Assembly: GCF_000829395.1 (NCBI RefSeq)
Contig: NZ_AP014680.1
Coordinates: 1,116,001-1,180,000, forward strand
Reading direction: 5' to 3'
Origin: Paucilactobacillus hokkaidonensis JCM 18461
GTDB taxonomy: Bacteria; Bacillota; Bacilli; Lactobacillales; Lactobacillaceae
Length of the DNA stretch: 64,000 bases
In this document: in pieces, positions 1 through 9,624 of the stretch
Numbering within the stretch: position 1 is the first letter of the stretch
Layout of the letters: the number at the start of each line of letters is the position of its first letter
The notes under the pieces: generated by a model
What the model saw: the letters and a program-made list of their open reading frames with translations, nothing else
What the model was told of the DNA's origin: nothing
Database searches by the model: none
Program-made: the position numbers and the translations under genes

Positions 1-1925
1 TCTTCCAAAGTAAACTGAACATTTTGTTCGATCCATTTACGTCGGGGCTCCACCTTGTCACCCATTAGAGTGGTTACTCTGCGTTCTGCTAGTGAAGCAT
101 CATCAATTCGAACCCGAATTAATGTTCTAGTTTCTGGATCCATGGTTGTTTCCCACAGCTGGTCAGCGTTCATTTCGCCTAACCCCTTAAACCGTTGCAA
201 ACTAGATCCCTTACCAAACTTTTTAGAAATCTTACCTAACTCATCATCAGTCCACGCATAGGAAATTTTAGTTTTAGCACCGGCTCCTCGTTGCAGTTTA
301 TATAGGGGTGGCAAAGCAATATAAACCTTGCCAGCCTCAATCAAGGGCCGCATGTATTTGTAGAAAAAGGTCAATAATAGAATTTGAATATGAGCACCAT
401 CATCATCAGCATCCGTCATAATAATTACTTTATCATAATTAGAATCCGCAACGTTAAACTCCGTGCCAACGCCAGCACCAATGGTATAAATCATCGTATT
501 TAGTTCTTCGTTTTTTAATACATCTGGTAATTTGGCTTTTTCTGTATTCAAAACTTTACCACGCAAAGGTAAGATTGCTTGAAATTTACGATCCCGTCCT
601 TGCTTGGCAGAGCCACCCGCAGAATCCCCTTCCACCAAGAAAAGTTCGTTTTTCTTAGCATTTTTAGATTGAGCGGGGGTTAATTTACCAGATAACAAGC
701 GTTCCTGCTTACCCTTTTTCTTACCAGTTCTAGTTTGATCACGAGCTTTACGAGCCGCTTCACGAGCCTCACGAGCTTGTAATGATTTACGAATTAACAT
801 TTGTGCAAATTCGCCATTTTCCATTAAAACATAGCCCAACTGTTCACTCACAATTGCATCCACAATTTTGCGAGCCTCTGGTGTTCCTAGTTTTTCCTTG
901 GTTTGGCCTTCAAATTGTAATATTTTTTCAGGAATCCGCACAGAAATAATGGCAGAGAGTCCTTCACGGACATCACTACCTTCTAAATTACGGTCCTTTT
1001 CTTTTAATAACCCTACTTTGCGTGCATATTCGTTAAATGATTTTGTCCATGCACTACGCATACCAGCTTCATGGGTCCCACCATCTGGAGTGCGAACATT
1101 GTTAACAAAGGATAGTAAATTCTCTGAATAACCGTCATTATATTGGGCGGCAACTTCAACTTCAACGCCTTCTTTGGTGCCATCGAAATATAAAATGTCA
1201 CCCAAAGTATCTTTATCTTCATTAAGATAAGCAGCAAAAGCTTTGATTCCATCATCAAACTTGAATATGTCTTCATGTTCTTGGCCTGCACGTTTGTCTG
1301 TTAAAGTAATTTTAACACCCTTTAATAAAAAAGCGGACTCACGTAAGCGTTCTGCCAAGGTTTGATAATTATAAACAATTGTTGAAAATATTTTACTATC
1401 TGGTTTAAACGAAACTCTAGTTCCATTGGAATCTTTCGTTTTTCCTACTTTTTCTAATGTTCCAACTGGATGGCCACCATTTTCAAATTGTTCTTGATAT
1501 TTTTGGCCGTCACGAACCACTGTCAAAGTTAGGTGCTCGGAAAGCGCATTAACCACTGAAGCACCAACTCCATGCAATCCACCAGAAGTTTTATACCCAT
1601 CAGCTTGGCCAAATTTACCACCAGCATGTAACACCGTCATAATGACTTCTGGTGTTGGCACGCCGGAAGAATGCATTCCAACTGGCATTCCACGGCCATG
1701 ATCTTGAACAGTAATTGAATTATCAGCTTCAATGATAACGTTGATTTCGTCACCAAAACCAGATAAGGCTTCATCGACAGCGTTGTCTACAATTTCGTAT
1801 ACTAAATGATGCAATCCACGCGCATCAGTGGAGCCAATGTACATTCCTGGTCGTTTTCTGACAGCTTCCAATCCCTCAAGCACTTGAATTGAAGAATCAT
1901 CATAATTTTGTTTCTTATTTGCCAC
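1..1925 (-). CDS. parE: DNA topoisomerase IV subunit B (3' end cut by window)
   Basis: ParE is the ATPase/Toprim subunit of topoisomerase IV, which decatenates daughter chromosomes together with ParC. The reading frame is open from position 1925 to the window edge, about 641 residues, so only a short C-terminal piece is missing. Seen in order: the GHKL ATPase residues (IVDNAVDEA near residue 48, DHGRGMP near 80, GGLHGVGAS near 120), then the Toprim motifs EGDSAGG near 430 and DADDDGAH near 508. GyrB is the close paralogue; the divergent plsY neighbour, standard next to parE in Lactobacillales, favours ParE. The start is one of two GTG codons (1928 or 1925) behind AAAGGAG; I take 1925 for its 8-nt spacing. 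Confidence 0.93.
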   Translation of the reverse strand, partial: MANKKQNYDDSSIQVLEGLEAVRKRPGMYIGSTDARGLHHLVYEIVDNAVDEALSGFGDEINVIIEADNSITVQDHGRGMPVGMHSSGVPTPEVIMTVLHAGGKFGQADGYKTSGGLHGVGASVVNALSEHLTLTVVRDGQKYQEQFENGGHPVGTLEKVGKTKDSNGTRVSFKPDSKIFSTIVYNYQTLAERLRESAFLLKGVKITLTDKRAGQEHEDIFKFDDGIKAFAAYLNEDKDTLGDILYFDGTKEGVEVEVAAQYNDGYSENLLSFVNNVRTPDGGTHEAGMRSAWTKSFNEYARKVGLLKEKDRNLEGSDVREGLSAIISVRIPEKILQFEGQTKEKLGTPEARKIVDAIVSEQLGYVLMENGEFAQMLIRKSLQAREAREAARKARDQTRTGKKKGKQERLLSGKLTPAQSKNAKKNELFLVEGDSAGGSAKQGRDRKFQAILPLRGKVLNTEKAKLPDVLKNEELNTMIYTIGAGVGTEFNVADSNYDKVIIMTDADDDGAHIQILLLTFFYKYMRPLIEAGKVYIALPPLYKLQRGAGAKTKISYAWTDDELGKISKKFGKGSSLQRFKGLGEMNADQLWETTMDPETRTLIRVRIDDASLAERRVTTLMGDKVEPRRKWIEQNVQFTLE

Positions 1926-2105
1926 CACAAAAACTCCTTTTAACTAATTTATCGCCATTATTTGTCACGCTATAAGTCATATCCTATCAATGATACCTTA
2001 AAATTTACCGAATGCAAAGCACTTTCCATCATTGAACTTTTTACCAATTTTATTTATTTGTCAAACATGATATGATGAACAAGATTAATTTTCAAGGAGA
2101 ATATT

Positions 2106-2723
2106 ATGCAAATTGTATTAATGATCATCATTGCTTACTTGCTCGGTTCAATTCCCTCGGGTGTTTGGATTGGGAAAACATTTTTTCATCAAGATATTCG
2201 ATTAGCAGGTAGCGGAAATATGGGAACTACCAATACATTTCGAGTTCTCGGAGTTAAGGCCGGAATAATTGTTTTGGTAATGGATATTCTAAAAGGAACT
2301 CTCGCAGCCAGCCAACCATATCTATTAGGAATTAATAACGTTAATCCACTAGTTATTGGGTTGTTTGCCTCATTAGGACATACCTTTTCAATTTTTAATC
2401 ACTTTCATGGCGGTAAGGCCGTTGCCACGAGTGCCGGAATATTATTAGCCTACAATCCCGTTATATTTTTAATTGCTAGTGCCATTTTTACCATTAGTTT
2501 ACTATTATCAAGTATGGCTAGTGTTGCTAGTATTGTTGGAATTACGTTGACTACGCTCATCGCAATATTCATTCTCCATGATTTAATTTTTAGTATTATC
2601 GCTGGATTTTTAACCATCGTTGTCATATGGCGTCATCGCGATAATATCAAACGAATCTTCAACGGAACGGAGTCGATGGTGTCGTTTGGATTAGGCAATT
2701 ATTTAAGGCATAAACATAAATAA
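2106..2723 (+). CDS. plsY: Acyl-phosphate:glycerol-3-phosphate acyltransferase PlsY
   Basis: PlsY transfers an acyl group from acyl-phosphate to glycerol-3-phosphate, the first membrane step of phospholipid synthesis, working with PlsX. The 205-residue protein is hydrophobic throughout, with about five predicted membrane helices. It shows the family signatures LLGSIPSG (residues 12-19), GSGNMGTTN (35-43) and a [14 protein letters not shown] block near residue 100, which bind phosphate and glycerol-3-phosphate. The start has a good AAGGAGA site 8 nt upstream. It is divergent from parE and ends at a strong hairpin shared with the convergent mutarotase-like gene. Confidence 0.96.
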   Translation: MQIVLMIIIAYLLGSIPSGVWIGKTFFHQDIRLAGSGNMGTTNTFRVLGVKAGIIVLVMDILKGTLAASQPYLLGINNVNPLVIGLFASLGHTFSIFNHFHGGKAVATSAGILLAYNPVIFLIASAIFTISLLLSSMASVASIVGITLTTLIAIFILHDLIFSIIAGFLTIVVIWRHRDNIKRIFNGTESMVSFGLGNYLRHKHK

Positions 2724-2737
2724 CATAATACAAATCA

Positions 2738-2779
2738 GAAAGTTCCAGCAATTTTTAAAACATTTGCTGGAACTTTTTT
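2738..2779. terminator. Bidirectional intrinsic terminator
   Basis: The arms AAGTTCCAGCAA and TTGCTGGAACTT form a perfect stem around a short A/T loop, with a T-run on the plus side (and A-run on the other). It lies between the convergent plsY and the mutarotase-like gene, so it probably stops both. Confidence 0.85.
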
Positions 2780-2781
2780 GT

Positions 2782-3651
2782 TTAAAACGGTTCTATTAAA
2801 AATCCATTTTGCCATGTGTCACCGGCAGCTAATCTGTTAATTGCCATTTTATGTTCTAATTGGTTATCACTATTCAGATTGTCAGCAATCCCCCACCAAG
2901 GTTCAATACAAATGAATGGTGCTTTCTTTGGGTACGGCGACCAAATTCCAACAAATGGAGCATCATTAATATTAACTTTAACACCATGATTATCGTTTGA
3001 TCGTGACAAGGTTAATTCGACAGGCTGGTTATCTAAATCTAAAATGATTGCATCATTATTAAATAAATCATGTGATACTCGTAGTGGTTCAGTTAAGTCA
3101 ATCTTTTTTTGATGTTCATAGTTATTGTAAGGACCATCTAACGGAATTTGTTGATATGTTTTATTGGGCGTTACTCGAACCTGCATATCATCAAAATTTT
3201 CGAGATTAACATTAAATCCAGGATGTGCTCCTAAAGCAAATAAAAGGGTTTCTTGTGATGCAGTATTTGTAACTTGATATTCAATGTGTAGTCCCTGTTC
3301 GTCAAGTGAATAAATGACCACTAATTTAAATTTAAATGGATATACCTTTAAAGTATCGGGGTCAGAAATTAATTCAAAGACGCCCTTGTTTTCAGCTGGT
3401 TTAGTCGCCGTAAATTCCTTTTCGCGCGCAAAGCCATGTTGTGTTTGCTGATATGCTTTTCCTTGGTAGATATATTCATCATCTTTTAAACGTCCAACAA
3501 ATGGGAATAAAATGGGAGCCTGATACCGCCAATATTCAGGATTGCCCTGCCACACATACTCGTGTTCATTTTGTTGGTCATACAAACTAGTTACTTGGGC
3601 ACCTAATTCATTAATGGTTGCCTGATAATGATTAAAATTAATTTTTATCAT
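2782..3651 (-). CDS. Aldose 1-epimerase family protein (LacX/GalM-like)
   Basis: This is a 289-residue member of the galactose mutarotase superfamily, the LacX-type branch found in lactic acid bacteria. Such proteins interconvert sugar anomers, though the substrate of this branch is not firmly known. The sequence has the expected beta-rich pattern, a GAHPGFN segment carrying the probable catalytic His, and CIEPWWG near the C-terminus with the probable catalytic Glu. I start it at the ATG at 3651, which has AAGGAG 8 nt upstream; a longer frame to 3714 runs inside xerC. It overlaps the 3' end of xerC by 14 nt, so translation is likely coupled. In many lactobacilli hslV-hslU lie between these two genes; here they do not. 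Confidence 0.85.
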   Translation of the reverse strand: MIKINFNHYQATINELGAQVTSLYDQQNEHEYVWQGNPEYWRYQAPILFPFVGRLKDDEYIYQGKAYQQTQHGFAREKEFTATKPAENKGVFELISDPDTLKVYPFKFKLVVIYSLDEQGLHIEYQVTNTASQETLLFALGAHPGFNVNLENFDDMQVRVTPNKTYQQIPLDGPYNNYEHQKKIDLTEPLRVSHDLFNNDAIILDLDNQPVELTLSRSNDNHGVKVNINDAPFVGIWSPYPKKAPFICIEPWWGIADNLNSDNQLEHKMAINRLAAGDTWQNGFLIEPF

Positions 3652-4570
3652 TGGAGTCTCCTTTTTCTTTGGCTCGTGGAAAATATTTTTGATAATCTTC
3701 TTGCAAATGTTCACGGGTCACGTGAGTATAAATTTGAGTTGTTGATAAACTAGCGTGACCTAATAATTCCTGTACTGTTCGTAGGTCGGCCCCGTTATTT
3801 AACAAATGTGTAGCGAATGTGTGCCGCAGCATATGGGGATGGATTTTAGCCGTTAAACTACTATTTTTAATAATTTGATTCAAAATATATTCAATCCCTG
3901 TCGGAGTAATCGGATCGCCATAATGATTAACAAAGACAACATCATGTTCTTTGTGATATTTATCCATTAATACTGTTCGGCAATCTTTTAGATATACGTC
4001 TAAGGCCTGTTTAGCGTAACTACCAAAAGGAACATACCGTTCTTTATCACCTTTTCCTCTAATGAGCATCATTTGTACATCAAAATCAATTTGAGACAAC
4101 GTTAAACTTGAACACTCGCTGACTCGAATACCGGTTGCATATAGCACTTCCAGTAATGCTGAATTACGTAAATCTAGTATTTTCCCAGTTCCTTTTGCCG
4201 CTTCAAATAATACTGTCATTTCCCGTTCATAAAAAAAACGTGGTAGATGATTGGGATGCTTTTTTAAAACAACGTTTGCAAAGGGATTACTAGTTACCAA
4301 ATCATTTTTAGCCAAAAAATTAAAGAAAGAACGTAAACTAGATATTTTACGGGCAATTGAGGAGCGTTGATAATGTTGATCATCTAAATTAGTCAGATAA
4401 ACTTGAACATCCAGTCTATCAACCAATTGCCATTTTTTCATGCCACCATTATCTCGTAAAAATTGTTCGAACTCTGCTAAATCTTCACTGTAAGCTGTGA
4501 TAGTATCGTCAGAATATTGACGTTCAACCTTTAAAAATTGTAAAAAAAGTTGCACTAAATTTTTGGTCAT
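3638..4570 (-). CDS. xerC: Site-specific tyrosine recombinase XerC
   Basis: XerC acts with XerD at the dif site to resolve chromosome dimers. The 310-residue protein has an N-terminal SAM-like core-binding domain (about 1-90) and a complete catalytic domain: Arg in ATGIRVSE near 148, Lys in GKGDKER near 173, HMLRHT near 247, LLGHAS near 268 and the nucleophilic Tyr in TTQIYTH near 281. It follows topA directly, without the trmFO gene usually between them. The GGAGGC ribosome binding site sits inside the 3' arm of the hairpin that ends topA (see that entry), so its translation may depend on whether the hairpin forms. It is distinguished from the second Xer protein (31.1 kb) by its topA context. 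Confidence 0.93.
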   Translation of the reverse strand: MTKNLVQLFLQFLKVERQYSDDTITAYSEDLAEFEQFLRDNGGMKKWQLVDRLDVQVYLTNLDDQHYQRSSIARKISSLRSFFNFLAKNDLVTSNPFANVVLKKHPNHLPRFFYEREMTVLFEAAKGTGKILDLRNSALLEVLYATGIRVSECSSLTLSQIDFDVQMMLIRGKGDKERYVPFGSYAKQALDVYLKDCRTVLMDKYHKEHDVVFVNHYGDPITPTGIEYILNQIIKNSSLTAKIHPHMLRHTFATHLLNNGADLRTVQELLGHASLSTTQIYTHVTREHLQEDYQKYFPRAKEKGDSNDKN

Positions 4571-4609
4571 AAAAAGCCTCCATAGCCGACTTTAGCAGAC
4601 TATGAAGGC
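4571..4609 (-). terminator. topA terminator hairpin that contains the xerC ribosome binding site
   Basis: On the minus strand the arms GCCTTCATAG and CTATGGAGGC pair over 10 bp (one T-G), followed by five T and then directly by the xerC ATG. It has the form of an intrinsic terminator after topA. The GGAGGC Shine-Dalgarno sequence of xerC (4581-4576) lies entirely within the 3' arm. Confidence 0.75.
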
Positions 4610-4642
4610 AAATTCAATTAGTAACTTAGATTTATTATCGGA

Positions 4643-6769
4643 CTATTTTTGTAGTGCTTCTTCATAGTCGCCGTTTGGACAAATAACCTGTTTGCCGCCC
4701 TTAACTTTCTTCTCAACTAAGAAATGACCATCTTTAGGACAATCGCGACCAATTGGTTTGTCCCAAGAAACAAAATCACATTCAGGGAAACGAGAACAGC
4801 CATAGAACACACGGTTGCGCTTTGACTTACGTTCAACAACATTACCTTCGTGACACTTAGGACAGATCACGCCAATATCTTTAACAATTGCCTTTGTGTT
4901 ACGACAATCAGGAAAACGAGAACAAGCAAAGAACTTACCATAACGTCCCATTTTAACTACCATGGGAGCGCCACAGATCTCACAATCAATGCCAGCTAAC
5001 TCATCTTTTATTTCAATTTTTTCAACCTCTTCTTCGGCATGTTCAACTTCCTTAGAAAATGGTTGATAGAATGAATCTACAACTTTAACCCAATCCTGAT
5101 TTCCAGTTTCAATGCTGTCCAGCTCACCTTCGACTTGAGCGGTGAATTTAACGTTCACAATTTCTGGAAACTGTTCGTGAATAATTGTGTTCACAATTTC
5201 ACCTAATTCTGTCGGTTCAAAACGGCGGGAAACTAATTTAACATAATACCGTCGTTGAATTGTGTCCAGTGTTGGAGCGTAGGTTGATGGCCGTCCAACT
5301 CCATTTTCTTCCAGTGCCTTAATCAAATTAGCTTCAGAAAAACGTGCTGGTGGCTGCGTGAAATGTTGACTTGGATCAGTTTTTGCCAGTTTAACATTGT
5401 CGCCTTCACTAAGGTCCGGTAAAATGTTGTCTTTTTCACCACCGTTATTATAGATCTTCGTAAATCCAGCAAATTTAGTTTGAGATCCGTTGGCTCTGAA
5501 GTCAACATTATTTTGTGAGATAGTGACTGCCATTGTATCTTGTACTTCTGGTGTCATTTGACTAGCCATAAATCGTGACCAAATTAAATTGTATAATTTA
5601 TACTGATCGTTATTCAGATATTGTTTCATTTCCGCAGGAGTCCGATAAACAGATGTTGGTCGGATAGCCTCATGTGCATCTTGGGCACCTTCTGGTAACT
5701 TACCCTTTACTGGCTTTGTTGCTGCGTACTCAGCTCCATATTTTTCATGGATATATTTAGAGGCTTCGTGCTTTGCAATTAATGAAATTCTAGTTGAATC
5801 GGTCCGCATATAGGTGATCAATCCAACTGCTCCACCTTTGCCAATATTAATTCCTTCATACAAATGCTGCGCGGCCATCATTGTTTTTCTAGTTCTGAAA
5901 TTCAACTTACGGTTAGCATCTTGTTGCATTGTTGAAGTAGTAAATGGCGGTTGTGGTGACCGTTTCCGTTCTTTTTTGACCACTTTGGTAATTAGAAAAT
6001 CACCTTTACGATCTAACTGCCCTAATATTTTTTGAACAGCGGCATTATCTGCTAAATCTTGCTTTTTACCCTTAACACCATAAAATGATGCACCAAACTT
6101 AGTACGGTCCTTTTTAAATTCAGATTCTATGGTCCAATACTCTTGCGGTTTAAAGGCTCTGATTTGATTTTCACGTTCGATAATCAAACTAAGTGCAATA
6201 GATTGAACCCGACCAGCGCTGAGTCCTTTTTTAACCTTTTTCCATAAAATAGGACTAATTGAGTATCCAACCAATCGATCTAAAATTCGACGTGCCTGTT
6301 GTGCATCTACCAAATCCATATCAATATTTCGAGGTTCTTTAAAAGCTTCTTTAACGGCATCCTTAGTAATTTCGTTAAATGTAACTCGATTTTTACTATT
6401 TTCATCAAGCTTCAAAATATTAGAAACGTGCCAAGCAATTGCTTCGCCTTCACGATCCGGGTCAGATGCTAGATAAACTTCTTTGGCATTTTTAGCATCC
6501 TTACGTAGTTCTTTAATGACATCACCCTTACCACGAATTGAAATGTAGTCAGGCTGATAATTGTTTTCAATATCAACACCCATTCGACTTTTTGGCAAAT
6601 CACGGATGTGTCCAATACTGGCAACTACTTTGTAACTACGACCAAGATATTTCTCAATCGTTTTTGCTTTTGAAGGTGATTCAACAATCACCAATTTTTT
6701 CTTTATTTTTGATTTAGCTCTTTTTTTGGGCTTTTTAGTTGCTGCTGGTTTTTCGCTTTTTACAGCCAT
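4643..6769 (-). CDS. topA: DNA topoisomerase I
   Basis: TopA is the type IA enzyme that relaxes negatively supercoiled DNA behind polymerases. The 708-residue protein has a Lys-rich N-terminal tail (1-26), a Toprim domain starting at [12 protein letters not shown] with the metal-binding SDPDREGE motif, and the active-site Tyr in [10 protein letters not shown] near residue 319. Three C-terminal zinc-ribbon repeats follow: two four-Cys repeats near 595 and 637, and a last one near 680 that keeps only two Cys and probably no longer binds zinc. The start has AGGAG 9 nt upstream. It follows dprA with about 70 nt between them. Confidence 0.97.
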   Translation of the reverse strand: MAVKSEKPAATKKPKKRAKSKIKKKLVIVESPSKAKTIEKYLGRSYKVVASIGHIRDLPKSRMGVDIENNYQPDYISIRGKGDVIKELRKDAKNAKEVYLASDPDREGEAIAWHVSNILKLDENSKNRVTFNEITKDAVKEAFKEPRNIDMDLVDAQQARRILDRLVGYSISPILWKKVKKGLSAGRVQSIALSLIIERENQIRAFKPQEYWTIESEFKKDRTKFGASFYGVKGKKQDLADNAAVQKILGQLDRKGDFLITKVVKKERKRSPQPPFTTSTMQQDANRKLNFRTRKTMMAAQHLYEGINIGKGGAVGLITYMRTDSTRISLIAKHEASKYIHEKYGAEYAATKPVKGKLPEGAQDAHEAIRPTSVYRTPAEMKQYLNNDQYKLYNLIWSRFMASQMTPEVQDTMAVTISQNNVDFRANGSQTKFAGFTKIYNNGGEKDNILPDLSEGDNVKLAKTDPSQHFTQPPARFSEANLIKALEENGVGRPSTYAPTLDTIQRRYYVKLVSRRFEPTELGEIVNTIIHEQFPEIVNVKFTAQVEGELDSIETGNQDWVKVVDSFYQPFSKEVEHAEEEVEKIEIKDELAGIDCEICGAPMVVKMGRYGKFFACSRFPDCRNTKAIVKDIGVICPKCHEGNVVERKSKRNRVFYGCSRFPECDFVSWDKPIGRDCPKDGHFLVEKKVKGGKQVICPNGDYEEALQK

Positions 6770-6840
6770 TATTTAAACTCCTAACATGACAAAGTTTATT
6801 CCTGAAACTCAAATCATCATATTTCATTAAAAAACGCTTG

Positions 6841-7701
6841 TCAACTTAAGAACTCTTCCAATAAGTCGTTTGCAGTCAAAATTGGTTTTGCACCAGCCAA
6901 GATTAATTGATTACATCCAACCGACATCAAAGCATCAATTCTGCCTGGCACAGCGCACACATTCCGGTTTTCTTGTAACGCTAAACTAGCAGTAATTAGA
7001 CTGCCACTTTTTTCTTTTGCTTCTACTACTAATAAAGTTTCACATAACCCAGCAATAATTCGATTGCGTTGTGGAAAATGTGATCGAAATGGTTTACTAG
7101 TTAATGGAAACTCGGATAATAATAATCCAAACTGGGCAACCTGACTTTGTAATGCTTGATGTTCCTTAGGATAAGTAACATCGATACCGGTTCCAATTAC
7201 CCCAATTGTCTGCCCTCGTGCTTGCAAAGTAATTTCATGACTAATTCCATCAATTCCAGCTGCTAACCCGCTCACAATTGTAATTGGTTTGGTCACGATG
7301 GATGGTAGCAAATTCTTCAATGCTTGTTTTCCATAACTAGTGTTTTTCCTTGCACCAACAACTCCGAGCATCGTTGTATTAAGTAAATCTAATTTTCCTC
7401 GATAAAATAAAACAATTGGCGGGCAGTAACTCTCTTTTAATTGCTGTGGGTATTGTGCATCTTCAATAGTAATAAAATGACACTCAAACCAATGTTTTTT
7501 AACATTTTCGTTCAAATCTCTGGAATGCCAATTGGTAATAACCACTTCAGATTGTTTAGCCGTAAAATTGGCCAATATACATAGTTCAGTGATGTTTGTA
7601 TTATACAGATTATTAGTGAATGCATAATACAATTTAAATTCACGAACAATACCGATCCCTGGACATAAATGTAATTTAAGTAAAAATAAGTTAATATTCA
7701 T
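6841..7701 (-). CDS. dprA: DNA-processing protein DprA
   Basis: DprA loads RecA onto single-stranded DNA during natural transformation and protects incoming strands. The protein (286 residues) has an N-terminal helical region and the Rossmann-like Smf domain, with VGARKNTSYG, SGLAAGIDG, GTGIDVTYP and the FPQRNRIIAGL block all visible. Start: a TTG at 7704 and an ATG at 7701 are adjacent; I take the ATG, 8 nt behind GGGGG. That site is within a terminator-like hairpin (7703-7737) right after rnhB, so expression may be set by that structure. An intact dprA does not by itself show competence, since it is widely kept. Confidence 0.94.
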   Translation of the reverse strand: MNINLFLLKLHLCPGIGIVREFKLYYAFTNNLYNTNITELCILANFTAKQSEVVITNWHSRDLNENVKKHWFECHFITIEDAQYPQQLKESYCPPIVLFYRGKLDLLNTTMLGVVGARKNTSYGKQALKNLLPSIVTKPITIVSGLAAGIDGISHEITLQARGQTIGVIGTGIDVTYPKEHQALQSQVAQFGLLLSEFPLTSKPFRSHFPQRNRIIAGLCETLLVVEAKEKSGSLITASLALQENRNVCAVPGRIDALMSVGCNQLILAGAKPILTANDLLEEFLS

Positions 7702-7702
7702 C

Positions 7703-7737
7703 AAAAAATCCCCCTACTTATTTAAGTACGGAGATTT
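7703..7737 (-). terminator. rnhB terminator hairpin that contains the dprA ribosome binding site
   Basis: Three bases after the rnhB stop, the minus strand forms a 14-position stem with two mismatches (AAATC-CC-TACTT against its complement) around a 4-nt AT loop, followed by a T-run that leads into the dprA start. The GGGGG ribosome binding site of dprA is in the 3' arm. The design matches that between topA and xerC. Confidence 0.7.
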
Positions 7738-7740
7738 ACG

Positions 7741-8514
7741 TTATTTTCGTTCAAAATTTGGTACTGGTGAAAAAGAATACCGATGAATGGGTGTCACACC
7801 CAATGCTTTTAGCCCGGCAAGATGCTTTGCCGTGCCATAACCCATATTATGTGCAAAATCATATCCCGGATAAATCAAATCGTAAGTTTGCATTAAATGG
7901 TCGCGATATTCTTTTGCCACAATACTTGCAGCGGCAACGCTAATACTTTTTTGATCACCTTTAATTAGGGTTATTTGTGGAATATTACTAGCAATTGGAA
8001 CTGCATCAACAATCAAATGACTTGGTTGATGATGTAATTCAGCTACTGTTTGAGCCATTGCAAGTCGGGTCGCCTGATAAATATTATATTTATCAATTAC
8101 CGCATTATCCTTCACGCATATATTAACTTCAATCGCTTCTTGAATTATTCTTAGATATAACTTTTCTCGTTCATGAGCACTCAATTGTTTAGAGTCTGTT
8201 ACAGCGATTAAATCAAAACTATCATCCAAAATTACAGCCGCTGTGACAACCGGACCAGCCAACGGTCCTCGACCGACCTCATCTATTCCTGCTACAAGCG
8301 ACTCACCCTGTTGCCATAATTCATTTTCAAACTGAAACCGATGTTTAAACGCTAATATGTTTGCCTGTGATCGTTTAATTCGTCGAATAGCAGAGTTAAT
8401 TGCCAGTTGAACACCTTTGCGAGGATCGGCTTTTAAAATTTTTAACAATGGATCATTTAAATCGCTAACTGTCGAGAGTTTAGTTTTTACTTGCAAGATT
8501 GTTTGTTTATCCAA
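7741..8514 (-). CDS. rnhB: Ribonuclease HII
   Basis: RNase HII cuts RNA in RNA-DNA hybrids and removes single ribonucleotides from DNA. The 257-residue protein has an N-terminal extension (about 1-70) typical of Bacillus-type enzymes and then the catalytic domain, opening with AGIDEVGRGPLAGP (acidic pair near residue 76), VTDSKQLS, and a conserved Asp in LIVDAVPI. The start is TTG at 8514, behind GAGG with 9-nt spacing; it lies inside the end of rbgA, overlapping by 8 nt. The rbgA-rnhB pairing is the normal Firmicutes arrangement and suggests translational coupling. Confidence 0.95.
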   Translation of the reverse strand: MDKQTILQVKTKLSTVSDLNDPLLKILKADPRKGVQLAINSAIRRIKRSQANILAFKHRFQFENELWQQGESLVAGIDEVGRGPLAGPVVTAAVILDDSFDLIAVTDSKQLSAHEREKLYLRIIQEAIEVNICVKDNAVIDKYNIYQATRLAMAQTVAELHHQPSHLIVDAVPIASNIPQITLIKGDQKSISVAAASIVAKEYRDHLMQTYDLIYPGYDFAHNMGYGTAKHLAGLKALGVTPIHRYSFSPVPNFERK

Positions 8515-9379
8515 TGCTGCTATCCTCAGTTAATTCTGTCGGTTGTTCAAGTGTAACTTGACCCAGCTTCCCCTTACGTAAATCGAAAATAATTCGTTCA
8601 CTGGCGCGATCATAATCATCTCTAAAACCCAATTTACTTGTAATTGCTAGTAAAACATCGGCATCCTGGATGTCTTCTTCCAATTGGGCATCCGTGATAT
8701 GGTAACGAGTTTGTAGCATTTCCGGATTGTAGTGGCGTAAATGGTGAACTGCAAATAAAGCAACATCATCTTTAGGGTACAAACTATCCTTAATTGCGCC
8801 AGTAAGTGCTAGTTTAACGCCTGTTCTTTGATCTTTAAATTTAGGCCATAACACACCTGGTGTATCTAATAATTCAAGTTCATTAGATGAGCGTAACCAT
8901 TGTTGACCAGTGGTGACTCCAGGACGATTACCTGTTAAGGCCATATTCTTATTGACGAGATGATTTAATAAAGTTGATTTGCCAACATTGGGTACACCGA
9001 CACACATTGCTTTAATAGCCGTACGTCGTAATCCCTTTGCATCATCTTTAACTAGTTGATTTTGCAAAACAGCTTGGCTTTTTTTGGTGATTTTACTACG
9101 GACTTTATTTTCTCGTGAATCAAGTGCCAAAACAGGCTGATTTTGTTGTTCAAAAAATTTGAGCCACTGCGTAGTCACTTGTGGATCAGCTAAATCAAGC
9201 TTGGTTAAGATTAATAAGTGTGGTTTGTCACCCATTGCTTTTTTAACTTCTGGATTTTGAGACGACCATGGAATGCGCGCATCAATTAGTTCAAATACGA
9301 TATCAATCAATGACATTTGTTCTCTTATTTGCCGCAGCGCTTTGGCCATGTGTCCAGGAAACCATTGAATTACTGCCAT
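8507..9379 (-). CDS. rbgA: Ribosome biogenesis GTPase YlqF/RbgA
   Basis: RbgA is a circularly permuted GTPase needed for late assembly of the 50S subunit. In the 290-residue protein the G4 motif (TKLD, near 58) comes before the P-loop (GVPNVGKST, near 128) and G3 (DTPG, near 173), which is the permuted order. The N-terminus has the family sequence IQWFPGHMAKA. A clear AGGAG precedes the ATG. It is first in an overlapping pair with rnhB and follows the yozE-like gene by 12 nt. Confidence 0.95.
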   Translation of the reverse strand: MAVIQWFPGHMAKALRQIREQMSLIDIVFELIDARIPWSSQNPEVKKAMGDKPHLLILTKLDLADPQVTTQWLKFFEQQNQPVLALDSRENKVRSKITKKSQAVLQNQLVKDDAKGLRRTAIKAMCVGVPNVGKSTLLNHLVNKNMALTGNRPGVTTGQQWLRSSNELELLDTPGVLWPKFKDQRTGVKLALTGAIKDSLYPKDDVALFAVHHLRHYNPEMLQTRYHITDAQLEEDIQDADVLLAITSKLGFRDDYDRASERIIFDLRKGKLGQVTLEQPTELTEDSSIG

Positions 9380-9391
9380 AAATTATTTCTC

Positions 9392-9613
9392 CTAATTCAT
9401 TTTTACAAGATATCGCTGCCATGCTTCATCAAAAATTGTCATTGCAGGTAAATATCGTGCATTTTCTTCCAAATAATGTGAAATCTCATCAAAATCTTGT
9501 GATTGCTTTGGAAAAACCTGATCGAGAGCAGCATTGTTAGCGAATTGAGCTATTTCATCGACACTGTCTGGGTTACGCTCGGTCATTAAAAACTGATAAA
9601 AACTTAAGCGCAT
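9392..9613 (-). CDS. YozE family small protein (UPF0346)
   Basis: This 73-residue protein matches the YozE/UPF0346 family: [12 protein letters not shown] at the start, aromatic and acidic residues spaced as in the sterile-alpha-motif-like fold, and FDEAWQRYL near the end. Its function is unknown. The AGGAGG site overlaps the end of the upstream ypmS-like gene, so it is likely co-transcribed with that gene and with rbgA-rnhB. No membrane segment or catalytic motif is visible. Confidence 0.85.
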   Translation of the reverse strand: MRLSFYQFLMTERNPDSVDEIAQFANNAALDQVFPKQSQDFDEISHYLEENARYLPAMTIFDEAWQRYLVKMN

Positions 9614-9624
9614 ATTTTTTCCTC

